Of a DNA stretch of 64,000 nt, positions 11,171 to 24,100 are shown piece after piece. The notes under the pieces are model-generated. The model did no database searches. It was not told the DNA's origin and saw only the letters and a list, made by a program, of their open reading frames with translations. This DNA comes from Malurus cyaneus samueli. Taxonomy: Eukaryota > Chordata > Aves > Passeriformes > Maluridae. Position numbers and translations under genes: made by a program. Every line of letters begins with the position of its first letter. Positions within the stretch are counted from its first letter, which is position 1. The stretch spans positions 33,976,387 through 34,040,386 of the forward strand of contig CM019218.1 of assembly GCA_009741485.1 (NCBI GenBank). Reading direction: 5' to 3'.

Positions 11171-13437
11171 ATATTTGAATTACAGATTAAAATGTTTACA
11201 TATACCTTTCTCTTTATGACATATATATTTATCTCGTTCAAATAAAGAGCGTATGGGTCACCAGCATCAACTGTGTGGATCAGGCAAAGTTTCACAGCCA
11301 CGGCCATATTAAAGCCTGACTTTTGTGAGTGATTTCAGGCATTGTTGTCATGTTGTAATCTCTTGTTTCTTATTTGGACTTGAACATTTTTGATTTTATT
11401 CAGATACTTTTAAGTAGTAATAATTTTAATGCCTGAAGCATCGCACCAATGCACATTAGCTGTGTTTTCCTGTATCCCTGAGTGGAACATAGCGGTTGCT
11501 AGTAAAAATACTAATCAGGAATAAACCAGAAGGGTTTTCAGTGAAGTTCCCTTTCTCCTGTGTTCAGAAAGGTGATCTGAAAAATCTGAGAGGAAGATGT
11601 GCTGCAGCACGTGGTACCAAGAAGCTCATGGCATAGGGACGAGACAAAGATGAGTCTGTGGGTTGCAGTGTAGCTGTAAAGGATGGGAAAGAGGCTGAAG
11701 AGAGCAGTCATGAAGAATGATAGAGAAAAGTGGAAAGAAAACACAAAATCTGTCTGATCGTTTATTTGTCTTTAGCAGTCCCTTTAATAAATCTTTGAAT
11801 AATTAAATCTGATCCAACCTATGTCTCTGAGCATTAATGTTAAATTCCTAACTCGGTTGTAGTTGTAGTTCTAGAATGCATTTATTGTAGTGCTATCATC
11901 AGTCTAGTCAGAGGGGAAAAAAAAATATTGCAGAAAAGTCTTAAATGGTAATCAGTTCAAGGCAGAGCAACTGTGGGTGAACTGCATCTCACCACTAGCA
12001 CATCTGGCAGACAGACCCCAAAATTGCTGTGTGGATATCTATGGCCCAGGATAGTTTCTCTGCTTCTTGAGCTGCACTGAATGTATCATTTGACCACTGG
12101 GGATCAGCCCCAAAAGTCAGGAGTGCATTTCCTTCATAGAGTTGTTGCAATCCTCTCCTGTCAATAACTCCCTCTGACATTTCCCATTTGTCCCAAACTT
12201 GTCTCAGATGTTTATGAAGCTGCTGCTTACCTCCCAGATTGCAGCCTGGGGTTTCACAGAAAACCCAGCTTAATATTACTCCCTTAATGTCCCTGGACTT
12301 GAGCGACCACTGCTCAGCCTGTGCTTTATGGACAGCAGTCCCAAGTCAGGCTGTCCACTACAGCACCACAGGGGCCTTTGGTGATCCCAAACCAGAATCT
12401 GGCTGGAAGTTTGTACTTGTAGTGATACTTGCTGCATAGAATTTTGCTTTCTCTGCCACCCTGCTAATCACAAAACCTCTTCTTTGTTATTTGGATGAAC
12501 ACCAGAGAGGACTTTTCATTTATATGGTAATAGAGCTTTTGCCCAAGGGTGCTTTGCAGCTTTGCATTGCACCAGGGTGAATCAGATGCCAGCAACAAAA
12601 CCAAGTTCCTTAATATCAGACTCTCTCAGCATCAGTGACTTCGGGAACAAGTGGCTAAAGAGAACACACAGATCACCCAGGGCAGGATTCACCTCAGCTT
12701 CAAGCATTCAGAAGTTAGGAGTCAAGTGTGGTCTGGACATTTAGGCTGCTTCAGAAGAATCACTACTTGCAGTTGCCACAGCTTCTTCTTCCACTCAATA
12801 CAGAGAAAACACGAGCAGTTTCTACTACAAGTCTAACTTTTAATGGTCAAGTGTATTCTAAGTGCATGCCTCATGAAAAGGATGTGTTTGCCTCAAAAGG
12901 AATAGTGCTTCTTAGCAAAAAGCGATTTTGAACTTTGAACTAATTTAGGAAATTCGATTCCAGTGTCAGCTTTGAGTCAGATGTACCTTTGGCTACCTCT
13001 GACTTGAGCTTAAAGAACAGGTATTTCATACAGGGAAGGCTTGAGTCAGGAAAAAGAGTTCGTTGTTAGGCAACAAGCAACTTTTAGTCAGCGTCCTAAG
13101 AGATGCTGAAGGCTTCTTCCCCCACCTCATTTCCTTTTGTCTAAAACCAAAGGTGTGATATGACAATGCAGATGAAAACAGGTTCTCATGCAGAAACCTC
13201 ACACCCATTAGCTTCCATACACTGCAGAAACAAGACCTGGATCTGACAATCTTTGTGTGGCACAATTACAAAGAAATTGTAACAAATTTCTCATTCCTCA
13301 GTTGTGGTGCTGAAACTCCTCTAGGCGCGTCAACCAAGGATACAGGCAGGTCTTAGCAGAAGAAATAGAAAATATGTGTGCTTTTGTATATACACTTTTG
13401 TTTAAACTGCTTCTGGTCACAATTCTCACCAAAAAAA

Positions 13438-13457
13438 NNNNNNNNNNNNNNNNNNNN
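13438..13457. other. Assembly gap (20 N)
   Basis: Twenty N bases follow a short A run. The size is probably nominal, so true distances across this point are unknown. No exon is affected. Confidence 0.98.
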
Positions 13458-15006
13458 GATTCTGAAACTTTTTTACAGAAATGCAAGTGCTTATATTAAG
13501 CAAAACACCAGCCAAAGTGTGTAGAGGTTTGTGACAGTCCTTATATCTATTGTTTTAGATTATCTAATTCTGGCTTGAATTAAGCAGTTCCAGGAAGTTT
13601 CAATACTATGAAGGTTAGAAAGAAGTGCAAAGCAAATTATCACTTTGCACTTCATGATAAAATTGATGTGCTTATTTTATAAAGCAATAACAGCAACAAC
13701 AACAACAAGATAATGTAGATATGAAATTAAACCTAAGGAATCAAACTTTTGGAAGGATAGAATACTGCACGAAAGATGATCAGATTTTCTTAACTTGTTC
13801 TTCTTGTTAGAACAACTTTTCATATTGATTGCTCTGTTCACATAAGAAAAGCATGTAATGAGACTTCTAGAAGTCACTGGGCTTGTGTCTGGTTTCTGTC
13901 AGTCAAGGCCCTTGTACAAAACTCACGTATGCCCATGTCTAAGAGGAAGCAGGATGCTTTGTCATCCTATTAATCTCAAGTTCTTTCACAAGGATTGCTT
14001 TTAATCATTTGGGAGGACTTTCAATACAAACGTGTTTGTGCCTAATAATGCTTGCATAATGTCTTAGAAAATTTAATCACTGAGCTTCCTAGAGGTGTGC
14101 TAAACACATGCAGATCCCCATTAGATTAAAAAAACATCCAACAACAATACATACAGGATCAGTCCATTAAATTCCAATAATCTGCAAATAGTGTCCAGCC
14201 AGATGATTATTTGAACACAGCTGGTCAGAAGTCTGGACCCTTTTTGCATCAGAAAATGATATTGTAGTTTGTGGAAACACACTGTGATTTTCCAAGGTGA
14301 AGTGTTTGAATCTCATTTTAATTTGTTAAGCTGCATACTGTATTAAATGAGAAGTCCAGAAATAAGTAAGACATTTCAAATGGAAAAGTGATACACTGTG
14401 GTTTGGGGAGCAGAAAATTGTTGCTTATGATACCTTCTTTAATTCCTTTTGAAATAGAACGCTACAAGAAAAACAAGTATGTACACAGAAATCATGATGC
14501 AACAGCACTTTTCAGGGAAAAATGTTCTTTCAGAAGAATTCTTACTATCTTCATATGTAAAAGTCTTCATTATAATTATCACCTCCATAGCTATTTTTTA
14601 AATTTATTTTTTTATTATGGATGCAATTGTGTGTGGGATTCACGTGTTTGCATGGAGAAAATAGGTTGGTGTGTTTATTAGGCTGTTGTTGTCCTTCGCT
14701 TTTAGAATATCACTGTAAGGTTATCTCTCATGTATGATCTCTGTCATACCAATAATCAGGTTACAGCTGCTACTGCATTTCCTCGAGCCCCCATGTGGGA
14801 GCAATTCCGTCCCTCAGGACGCTCTGCTCAGTCACAAGACCTGCAGATGTGAACTGTCACACCTTACAGCAGCTGCTCTTTGGACAAATAATGTGGGTGG
14901 GAAATTTCCCTGTTTCAGAAATCATGGAGGGGTGGAGCTCTGACTCAATGTAATAAAGCACCTGTTCAGCAACTTCTGACACTTCAAGATTGTAAATTTG
15001 TTTCAG

Positions 15007-15108
15007 GAGGCACTGGCACTTGTGGAGCCTGGAACTGAGGTGCCATTCACAGCAGCTGCTTTTAATGTAGCCGTGATCTCCATGGCATCAACCTCTGCCT
15101 TACCTCAG
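15007..15108 (+). CDS. PLA2G4E: Predicted first coding exon of PLA2G4E-like copy B
   Basis: This block lies between an acceptor-like 'ttgtttcag' (ending 15006) and a good donor 'cag|gtaagt' (15109). The frame is open across it. The best start is ATG 15082-15084, in context 'ctccATGg', encoding 'MASTSALPQ' and joining in phase 0 to the exon at 15440. Because an acceptor precedes it, the exon is probably internal in the mRNA, with one or more 5' non-coding (or further coding) exons upstream. The 25 codons before the ATG may therefore be 5' UTR. Epsilon-type cPLA2s have a poorly conserved N-terminus, so homology cannot confirm it. Confidence 0.5.
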
Positions 15109-18100
15109 GTAAGTGGAAAACAGAACAACCCTGGCAGGAATTTCTGAGTTTTTGATTCACGTTTGCCCCTGAACTACAATAGGTCAAGTCCACTGTTGTC
15201 TATAGGACATAAATTTCCAGGAAAACAAAGTTGTCCTTTCTTGGATATCTGCAGTTACCAGGACCTGGAGTCAGAATCTTTCAGTGTGGCACAGAACCTG
15301 CTGCCACATTCCTGGCACATTCAATTTATTCACCACAATGAGGAGGTGCAGATTGCCCATTCTGTATTGGAATTCTACACAGAGTAATTGAAATAAGTTA
15401 AGAAACCTTCTTCATCCCCTGTTCTTCTCCCCTCAACAGCATTCAAGCAGAAAATCAAACCACTTGGAAAATGAAGAAAGAAAACGGATGATGCACTATG
15501 CAGCTACGAGTGATGATGCTAAGGTACCAATTTCAACAAACCAAATGTATGGGGGACTTAACCAATACCTTTTTTGAGAAGGGTAGGATCTTTTTGTCCC
15601 CCAGATTTAGTTTTTAAGGATTCACATGTTTATGTTGAAATAGAAATAGTTAATGTAAGAAAATTTTATTTAGGTGCAATATCTGTGTACTATTAATTTT
15701 TTATTCCTTTATCTATTTACACAGAATGTGTTATTTTCATGGTTTTATTCCTTAGAGAAATCCCTTAATGGCAATGTTCTCATTTTACTGTTAAAATGGG
15801 ACTGACTTTGGTCTTTTTCTCATGCCATCTATCTCTATTGATTTAATGGAGATTTAGCCCAGAATGAATAGACAGTGTTGGCAGAGTTGGAAGGTCAGAC
15901 CATGGTTGTTGGTGAAGCTCTGGGGTTTGGTCATTGATGCCAGTTTACAGAACAAATGCCCACTTTGATCACTGTGCACCTCTTCACAATGACAGAACAA
16001 CTCCAGCAGCCTTTGCAGGGCCTCTGGCAGAGATGTGGTTACATCAAACAACAGCAGCTCTGTGATGATTTGCAGTTGGCATTGTGTCAAGCTGCCTCAT
16101 GGAAAAACCTGGGGGCTCCAAACAAAAAAAAGAAAACTTACTTTTTGATGAAATTTTAAATGATGTGTGATTCAAAATCTATAGCTTGTAGGAGACCCCT
16201 TTGATTTGTTTTTTCTTCTCTGTAACCAGACTACTAAATTAATAGAAAACATTGTTTTGCCTCTGTATGTCACAATCTTATCAAACTGATTGATCAAACT
16301 GATCTCTTGTTAACGGCAGTCTAGCAGCTCCTACAGATGGAAATTAGTGTACCAAAGCTGCCAGTGGGGGGTAAAACTGCTGTAAACAGCAAAGCAGCAT
16401 AACCAATACTGACATGGCACTTAGATGTTCCTAATTTGCTCTGTGTGGGTGTGTATGCTAAAGCTCAGCAAGAGAATGTGCTAAAGAAGGAAAAGCAGCT
16501 ATTGGGGAAAACAATGGCCCAGTCCCCTTACCAGTTTTGTAATGATTTAATATATTCATAGTGAAGTTGTGCTTTAGTTTAGAATATCCGTGGCTAAAAG
16601 CAACCAACCCTTATTCACCACGAACATAGCTACATTTACATAAAGGTTGTTAGAATCCTGCATATGTTTTTGAACATACATGAAGTAATATTAAAAAAAA
16701 AAAAAATCCGTGGCCATAAGCTCCTGCATGTAGGGGGCTACACATCTTTGATTCATTGTTTGTGTTTAACAACAAAGACATTCTCAGACACTCTTTATTT
16801 GCCTCCTGGCTTTGAATATGTCTTCTCTGCAATAAATCTTCACAGAAAGCTGGCATTAAAGGTACACACTGGTTTAAACTGGCCAATTTCTGCCTCTTAA
16901 CTGGCATTGGGTTTCCTGGGTAGCTTTTGGTAATTGTCTCAATTTTTGCAAGTCATAGCTTGCTATCTTCCACAGGCGGATAATAATTAGTAGAGAGCTA
17001 TTAGAAAGGATAACATGCTTGTAGCAGACCTTGAGTTCCAGAAGAAGAAAACAGACGTAAAGCTTTCCTTAATGCAAATGCTCAAATATTTGCTTAAGTA
17101 CTTGTCTCAATTTGAGAGGACTTTGCATAACTGTGTGATAAACTGAATAATTACTGGATTTGATTTAGGAAGACATGCCTGGGCCTGTGCATGGAATTTA
17201 GCTGTTGCCTACCTATAGTGCAAAGCCAAATATGCCCCACTGCTAATTTTTCAGGAAAATGTAGCAAAAATTCACCATTGTGTGGAGCTGGCTCAGCCTG
17301 TGTTCTGGTAAAGCTGAGATCTTACCTATCCTGTTTAAAACACAGCTCTATTGTGTTTAAATATCCTAAAATATCCTGTGCCTTGCATATTACTTTGAGC
17401 AACAGTGATTAATTTCTTTTTTAGTTTTGGAATACAGCCACCCAGAAACCAAGATATTCTATTCCTGATAAAGAGAATGCATTTGTTCATTACTACTTGT
17501 TTTGGATGGGCTGCTTCCGTACATCACAGCAGAAAGTGTTAGCATTTTAGCCAGTCAGCTGACTGAAAATATTCTGATGTTACCATTCCTGGTTATAAGC
17601 TCATGGACAAAGCCGTACAGTTATTTTAGGCACTGGCTAACTTCTATTTAACATACTTTCAATTACCCAGCATTTTATAAAAAAAAAAATCAGTCTTTCC
17701 ATTTTATTGGACAACTTCATAGCCTGAAAATTACTGATTTTTTTTTTTTAATTCCTTTTATGACCTTCATCTCTTTCATTTTTATAAAGATGGAAATTAT
17801 TTGGGAGGTTAAGCTAAATTTTGTCATGATGGGTTCCCCACGGTCCAATGCCTTACACACTTCAGCTGATGTACTGTCTTGTTTCACTGATTTCCTATCC
17901 TTTGACCTTTTCATCAGACTTTGACTTTTGTCACAGTAACAGTGCCTCTTTATGGCTTTCTCTTATTTCGTTTGAGAGTTTCTCCCTGTTGTATTAATTG
18001 GCGTTTCTCAGAAAATAGATAACATCTTTTAATTATTTAATTATCTTCCACCAGCACTTGTCTATTTCACTTCAGATTATCTTTTCAAGGTTTTGGTCAT

Positions 18101-21100
18101 TAGCTTTCACAACAGTGTCTTTCTTTGGCCACCCCTTTTTGTTGATGATATTTTATGTCGTGACTAAGAATTACTGAGCTATTTATCTTCTGCCAGTATC
18201 TCAACTTCTCCTTGAGCTTTTTCTGAATATCAGGGACTACCATCAGGCCTCCAATGAAGTGACCACCTGACCTGTTGGTCACTAAAGTGGCTGTTTATTG
18301 CTTGACCCAGTATGTACTGTGCCTTCAGTATTATTTGTCTCGATGTCTTTTTGCAAATCCACAAGTGGCATCATAGTAAGTTTGGTCATTTTATAATTTC
18401 CCCAGACCCTTGCTACTAGAATTGCAAACTACCCTGTTCCTAAATCTGCCTCATTTTAATGCCATAAAAATTAGTTTGCATTAGTGCTTTGTTCAGAAGT
18501 CCTTAAAAAAGTCCTGATTATTTCATAGCCTGACTAACTCAAGGTGACCTTTTTACATATGTATGATTTATAGATACACTATTTATACCTTCCCTTTTAT
18601 TGAAGCCACCCAATTCAGAACCTGCTGATAACGTATTTGTATGCAGATTAAAGCTCTTCACGTAGCAGTCAGAACTCAGGATTAGGCAGAGTTTGCGTTT
18701 TCTTTCCTGTGCAGAGCCTCATCCTCAGACATTCACTGCAGTCATTTTATGTTACTCCTTCTGTCTAACAAGACCTAAAAAGATGTAATCATACATCAGC
18801 TTTGGAACTTATTACTCAATACAATCTGAAATTCCAGAATTTCTTCATTTTCTTCTGTTTCTGTTCCTAAACAGTGATAGAGGGAGCCATCCCTAGTCCT
18901 GATTTACCTTTTTCATTCAGTCTCTTTAGTACAACCATGATGCAACTTTCTTTCCTTTCTGTAAAATTGAGCTGTATTGTTAAATTTTCTACAACTGGTC
19001 CCACAGTCAGGGAATCAATATAATCATCTGTGCTGCAGCCACAGGAAGCTCTGTCCATTTTCTGCTTCTTTTTGCTGATATCCAGCTTGCTTGAGCTGCT
19101 GCTAGTGGACGTGATGAGCATGTTCTCAGAAGATGTAGAATCCATCAAGCACAAGTGATTGTCACAAGTTGGTCAGGCCTGGCACCTTCAGCAAGGAATT
19201 GGAGACAGCCTTCTTTGAAATTAAGGGCTGTAGTCAGAACCTTTCCATGTCTATCAATCAGATAATCACCCTTAGTCAGGAAAACCTGTGTTGCCACAAA
19301 GCAAGCAAGGAGTGTTTGTCCAAAGCTGTGTATTGTGTAGTCCTGAGACGTTCCCTAGGGCACTAACACTCATCCTTAGTCATCTCACTCTCACAAAAAT
19401 GATTCTTTTAAAAACAAGCAAAAAGCCATAAAAAGACCCATCTCCCCTCACCCCTCCAATTATCCAAGCATTGCATGAAAAGCAGAATCTTTTGTATAGG
19501 CCTTGATTCTGCCTACAGAACAACATAGGCTGTTGGTCAATACCCAACCAAATTTGAAAAATCTCTGATTTCTGGATTCATTGGATTTTGTTTTCATATT
19601 GGTTGCTGATGGTCATGTGTACAGTTTAATTGTACTGGCTGAATGAACTTTTTCAGCTTATTTACCCCATCTAAACTTTCGTGCTCATCCTCTTTTTCCA
19701 TACCTTCTGTTTGTATGCTTGGATAACCACCGGCTTTAGGAGTCAATGAAGTTTGTGGAGAATGTACATTTTGCTGCCTGTTGTATTTTTACTGTGATGC
19801 CAACTGGAGGAGACAAATCCAGCAGAACCTTGGTGCTTTTCAGTGTTTGGTTACATTACAGTCAATGCCCAAGATTCAAAACTTAAAAGTACATCTCCTT
19901 TGTTATTTTTTCAGCAAGAAGAAATGACACCTTACTCCTTGCTTACTGTAAGAATCATAAAGTTGAAAAACGCTCATCAGGCAGATTTTTGTAAGTACCA
20001 GATTTTCTTATTGATGTTACAACATACTGTATCAGCCCCTGCTTGTATTAGACACTGCACAAATGCAAAACACTAATATAATACAGCTTTAAAATCACAG
20101 GTGAAGGCAATTTATGCCACAGAATATCTGTTTCCAATTTCAGAGGTTTGTTGGCATTTCTTTCATATTGTTTTTCTGCTAAGTTGGCTCTTTCAGGGGG
20201 TTGAAAATATCCTAATGCCAGTTTTAACACGCAGATATTTATAAAACATGTCCATGACCGATGCATAGAATATAGAGCTGAAATACTTACACACCAGTTC
20301 CTCTTAGTTCATTGCTTGTCCTGATCATCCTGACATCAGCCACACTCTTATGGATGTTTCTGACTCCTCCCTCACTGTGAAAGATCTCAAACAGAAATCT
20401 TTTGGTATATTAGAGTTTACATGGAACATGTTCAGAAAATGTGTGATATTTGGCCAGGCCCTGCCTGGTGGTTCACATTCACAGACGTTTTTCTCTAGAG
20501 AATTTTCTTCTGTTGTTCCTACGTTTGTCTCATGAACTTGGCACATCGCATATCCCTTTATCATATTGTTCTTCCCTCTCCTGTTTTTCATTTTCTTCTT
20601 GGGAGATCATGATGAAATTCGTTTGGGCCATATCCTACAGATAAAATTTCCCACCATCTCTTTCTGTGTTTCACTCACTTTGCTGTTTCAAGAACATGGA
20701 TGTCATCCTTTCCAATTTTTCACTCAAATGGAGCATCCAGTTCACATCATCTGTAATACTGGTTTGCAAAGAATAGAAAAAATAATAGAGTATAACAAAG
20801 TTAAATTCATTTCTATTCCTTTTGAGAGGTATGAAGCACTGCATGTATGTGCAAGACCTCACCTTCATTCCTTTGAATTGTTGATTTAATGTCTCTTTGA
20901 TCTAGAATGAAAATTGAACAAGATAAGAACCATGAATCAGCTGCTTGTGCAAGGGGATTGCACAGAGTAAAATGCTGCTGAATTCTCAGAAGCACACAGA
21001 AAATGTGTGTTACACTTGTGACCTTGTCCTCCATCCTGAGCACAGCGAGATTTCTCAGATGTCTCACTTAGTGAAATGTGGAGGTTTTGAAAATTCCCAT

Positions 21101-24100
21101 TATCACCAAAATCTACTCCCCTGGAGCAGAGCTCAAGATGTGTGGGCTCAGTTTTAGCTCTGTTCATGGACTTGTTGCATAAGTTTAGGCAGATTTATGT
21201 ATCCATACGCTCTGTGCTTCTGTTGCCCTGTCTACGAAACATAGAATTTCTTCTCCAACACATTTTATCCCTCTTTTTAGATGATTTGTTCCTTTTGAAT
21301 TTCCTACTGTTGTTGAGGGATTTTAATTTAAGATGTGAGGAATTGCCTAGAAATTATGAGAGGTATTTTCAGATTATTTTGTTAATTGCCAGTAAATAAG
21401 ACTTAGGAACTGCAGGCGAAGAAAAAGGTGTCTTTTCTTTCTGCCAGTAATTCCCCAGCTAGTTTTTGAGCCTGTTTGAGCCTGCTTCTTAAGGATGTCA
21501 TATCATAGTGAAGAACTGTGGACCAGGGTCTGTTGAACACAGAAGACAAACAAATATTAGATAGCTCTTCGTTGACTGAGCAGCAACTCACCTCTGCTTT
21601 CAAAGAAGTTGGATTCTCACAGGAAAAGTGGGATGATACCATGTGTTTTAGAAACTTCAGTACAGCTCGAAAAAGATACATTGTACCTTTCAAGTGCTTG
21701 ATTTTGCACTGCTATTGATATTCTTTTAGTTTAGTCTTTTGGTTTGAACATTTGGACACATTTGTCTTAGCAGAAAACCAAAATAACTGCACATGCTAGC
21801 GCGTGGTAATGAGAATAAGAAAATGATGATTACCTAGACTCTTCTCAGCAATAGGTCTTTCCCCCAGAAAGCTGATCATAAGCAGCTGATACAGATGCTA
21901 TCTGACTATGAGATATCTGTAGAGGACTGACAATTTTTGTAAAAACGTATTTCAGACTCCCCTGGATTCTCATCTTCCCGGTGTCAAATCCAGGAACAAT
22001 TCACCTTTTCAGCCAAGTGCAGCATCTTTTATGACTCGTTTTTTCTACCTGCTTGCTGTCTTGCCATTCTTTCTCAGCATGTGCGGTGCTCCATTCCATG
22101 ATTTTCTCTCTGTTTGTTGCAAGTGCAGGTAGCACCAGGTTTCATTTTCCTTGACTTATGTGCCAAATCCTGGCTTCAGGAACACCACTTCTGTATATTT
22201 CCACTGACATTCCTCATTGTCACAGGCACCCAAGTTAATCCTGGCTGTTTTTTAAACATACGCCTCAGGATCCACGGGATGTGTGTTTCACAAGCCTGGA
22301 ATGAAATCCAAGCTTATTCTGAAATCCAGTGTTACACCTTTGCCTGTAGACAACATGTGCTGGCAGAGCTTGGCACACAAAGAAAAAAATTAAACCGAAA
22401 AGAAAACAGTCCACTCATTCCCCATGGATCAATTGGCCTTTTTCCTGTCCCGGCTGCACCCCACCCCTTTTGTGGTCTCCTCTATACTGAGTGAGTTCCT
22501 CTCCAACATCTGCTTCATTCTGCACATGGTTGGTTTCTGTCTTGTCTTCTCTTACCACCCAAATGCTCTTGACAGACCTGGGCTAATTATTTTCCACTCT
22601 ACTCTTCGCTAACCTTTATGCCAATTAGTAATCGTGGGTCAGACTCAAACATTTCTGGCACTCCCTGATCTCACTGTGGGCAAAGAGAGGAGGGAGCCCA
22701 GATAACATCTCTTAGACTCATCCTGCTGCCCTGCAGGCACTGAGTGTTACCACCAGGCTCCAATGCTCTATGCAGTTTGGCTATGAAGGTAGAGGGGGTA
22801 CTAGAAAGGAAGAAATTCCATTAAAGTTTGAGTCTTTTACAGTCTGGCACCTGTTTTGCAGTGGCATTCCCCTCCTCAGTCCGAGACTGCACACAGTCTT
22901 GGGTAAAAGAATAACTTTCGAGTCATTGGTGTGTGCATTTGCTCCTTCTCAGCTGGAGGTCAGTGCTAAAGCTTTTACACAAGCTCATGTTTCCTAACTC
23001 TGTTAATGGTGCCACTTCTTCTATAGAAGTCCCCATGTGTGGGAGGAATATCTGGTCAGGATGAGATGGCAGGGAAAATGGTGTATTAGCATCTTTTCTT
23101 GCTGCTGGCACCTCTTCCAGTGTCTGCCAAAAGAATGGAAAAGGAGCTTAGTGATGGGAAGGGAGGACCGTGGTGGTGCAGACTCTCCCACACCTCCCAG
23201 CTGCTCTCCTTCAGTGCATTTTTGGGTGGCCACAGAGCTGCACCAAGCTACCAGCCTGGCCCACAGTGGAAGCTGACACTCTTACCCTGCTCCACGGACA
23301 AATGAAGGATCAGTGAAGGGATCTGCCTTGTCTGGAATGCCTGAAGCCCGGGCACCAAGAAGGGGGATTTGCCCTGAGGAGCCACAAGTGGAAGCAAACC
23401 CCTCCAATCCTTAGACAGCACAGGTGACAGACCTGCAGTGATGTCCCCTCTCCACCATTCCTTAGTGCCATGTGACAGAGCAAAACTCTGCTGGGCTCCA
23501 CTGGATCTCACATAACCCAGAAGAATGGACTAAAGGGCTCTGTGACAGTGCTGCTCTCTGGAACTGTGGCAGCCTGTGTGGGCACCATGTTCCTGAGCTG
23601 ACCTTTGCTGCTGAGAGCTGCTCAGGCTCATGGACACAGACCAGCTCAAGGGTGGTGCTGCCAGGTCTGGCTCGATATATTTGGCCCCACTGGTGCTGAG
23701 TGTTTGCCATGCTCTTCCTGGAATTCAAATTCAGAGCAGAAATTACTTGGAGTGAGCTTCAGGCTCACTGGTATTTTTTTTCTCGGGGAGACAGTATCTC
23801 TTCTCTGAGAGGATTTGTCTTGCCAGATCAAAAGGCTGTCAGAGCTGAGGTAGGAAAGTTAAAACCTTTGGGTGAAATGTGACTGCACTTAGCAGGTATA
23901 TTTTCTACTGTAGAAAGCAGGCCCATGTGGAAACTTCTCAGCTGTAGAAAGAAACTTTTTAGTCTTAGCTGGGAGGTCAGAACAGTCACTCTTCTCCCTC
24001 AACTTTTCCTTTTGTTTTCAGATCTTCCCTTAGTTTTTCACCTTTGGAAGAAGATAGAACTTGCATATTTATAAAAGAGGTCCTTTTGACTTTATGAAAA

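Larger units (their letters stand above)
2557..15006. other. Spacer between the two PLA2G4E-like copies: no gene recognised
   Basis: About 12 kb with only short open frames, none with a recognisable domain or consistent splice phases. It holds three CR1 LINE fragments, a GGTT repeat, a short CA/TA-rich tract around 7868-7905 and a 20-N gap, each listed separately. I found no leftover exon of a third phospholipase copy by eye, but strongly diverged remains would be missed. The 5' non-coding exon(s) and promoter of copy B may lie near its right end. Confidence 0.6.

Noticed and set aside
22114..22494. 126-codon + strand frame in copy B intron 3
   Set aside because: There is no domain, no matching splice sites, and a random-looking composition.
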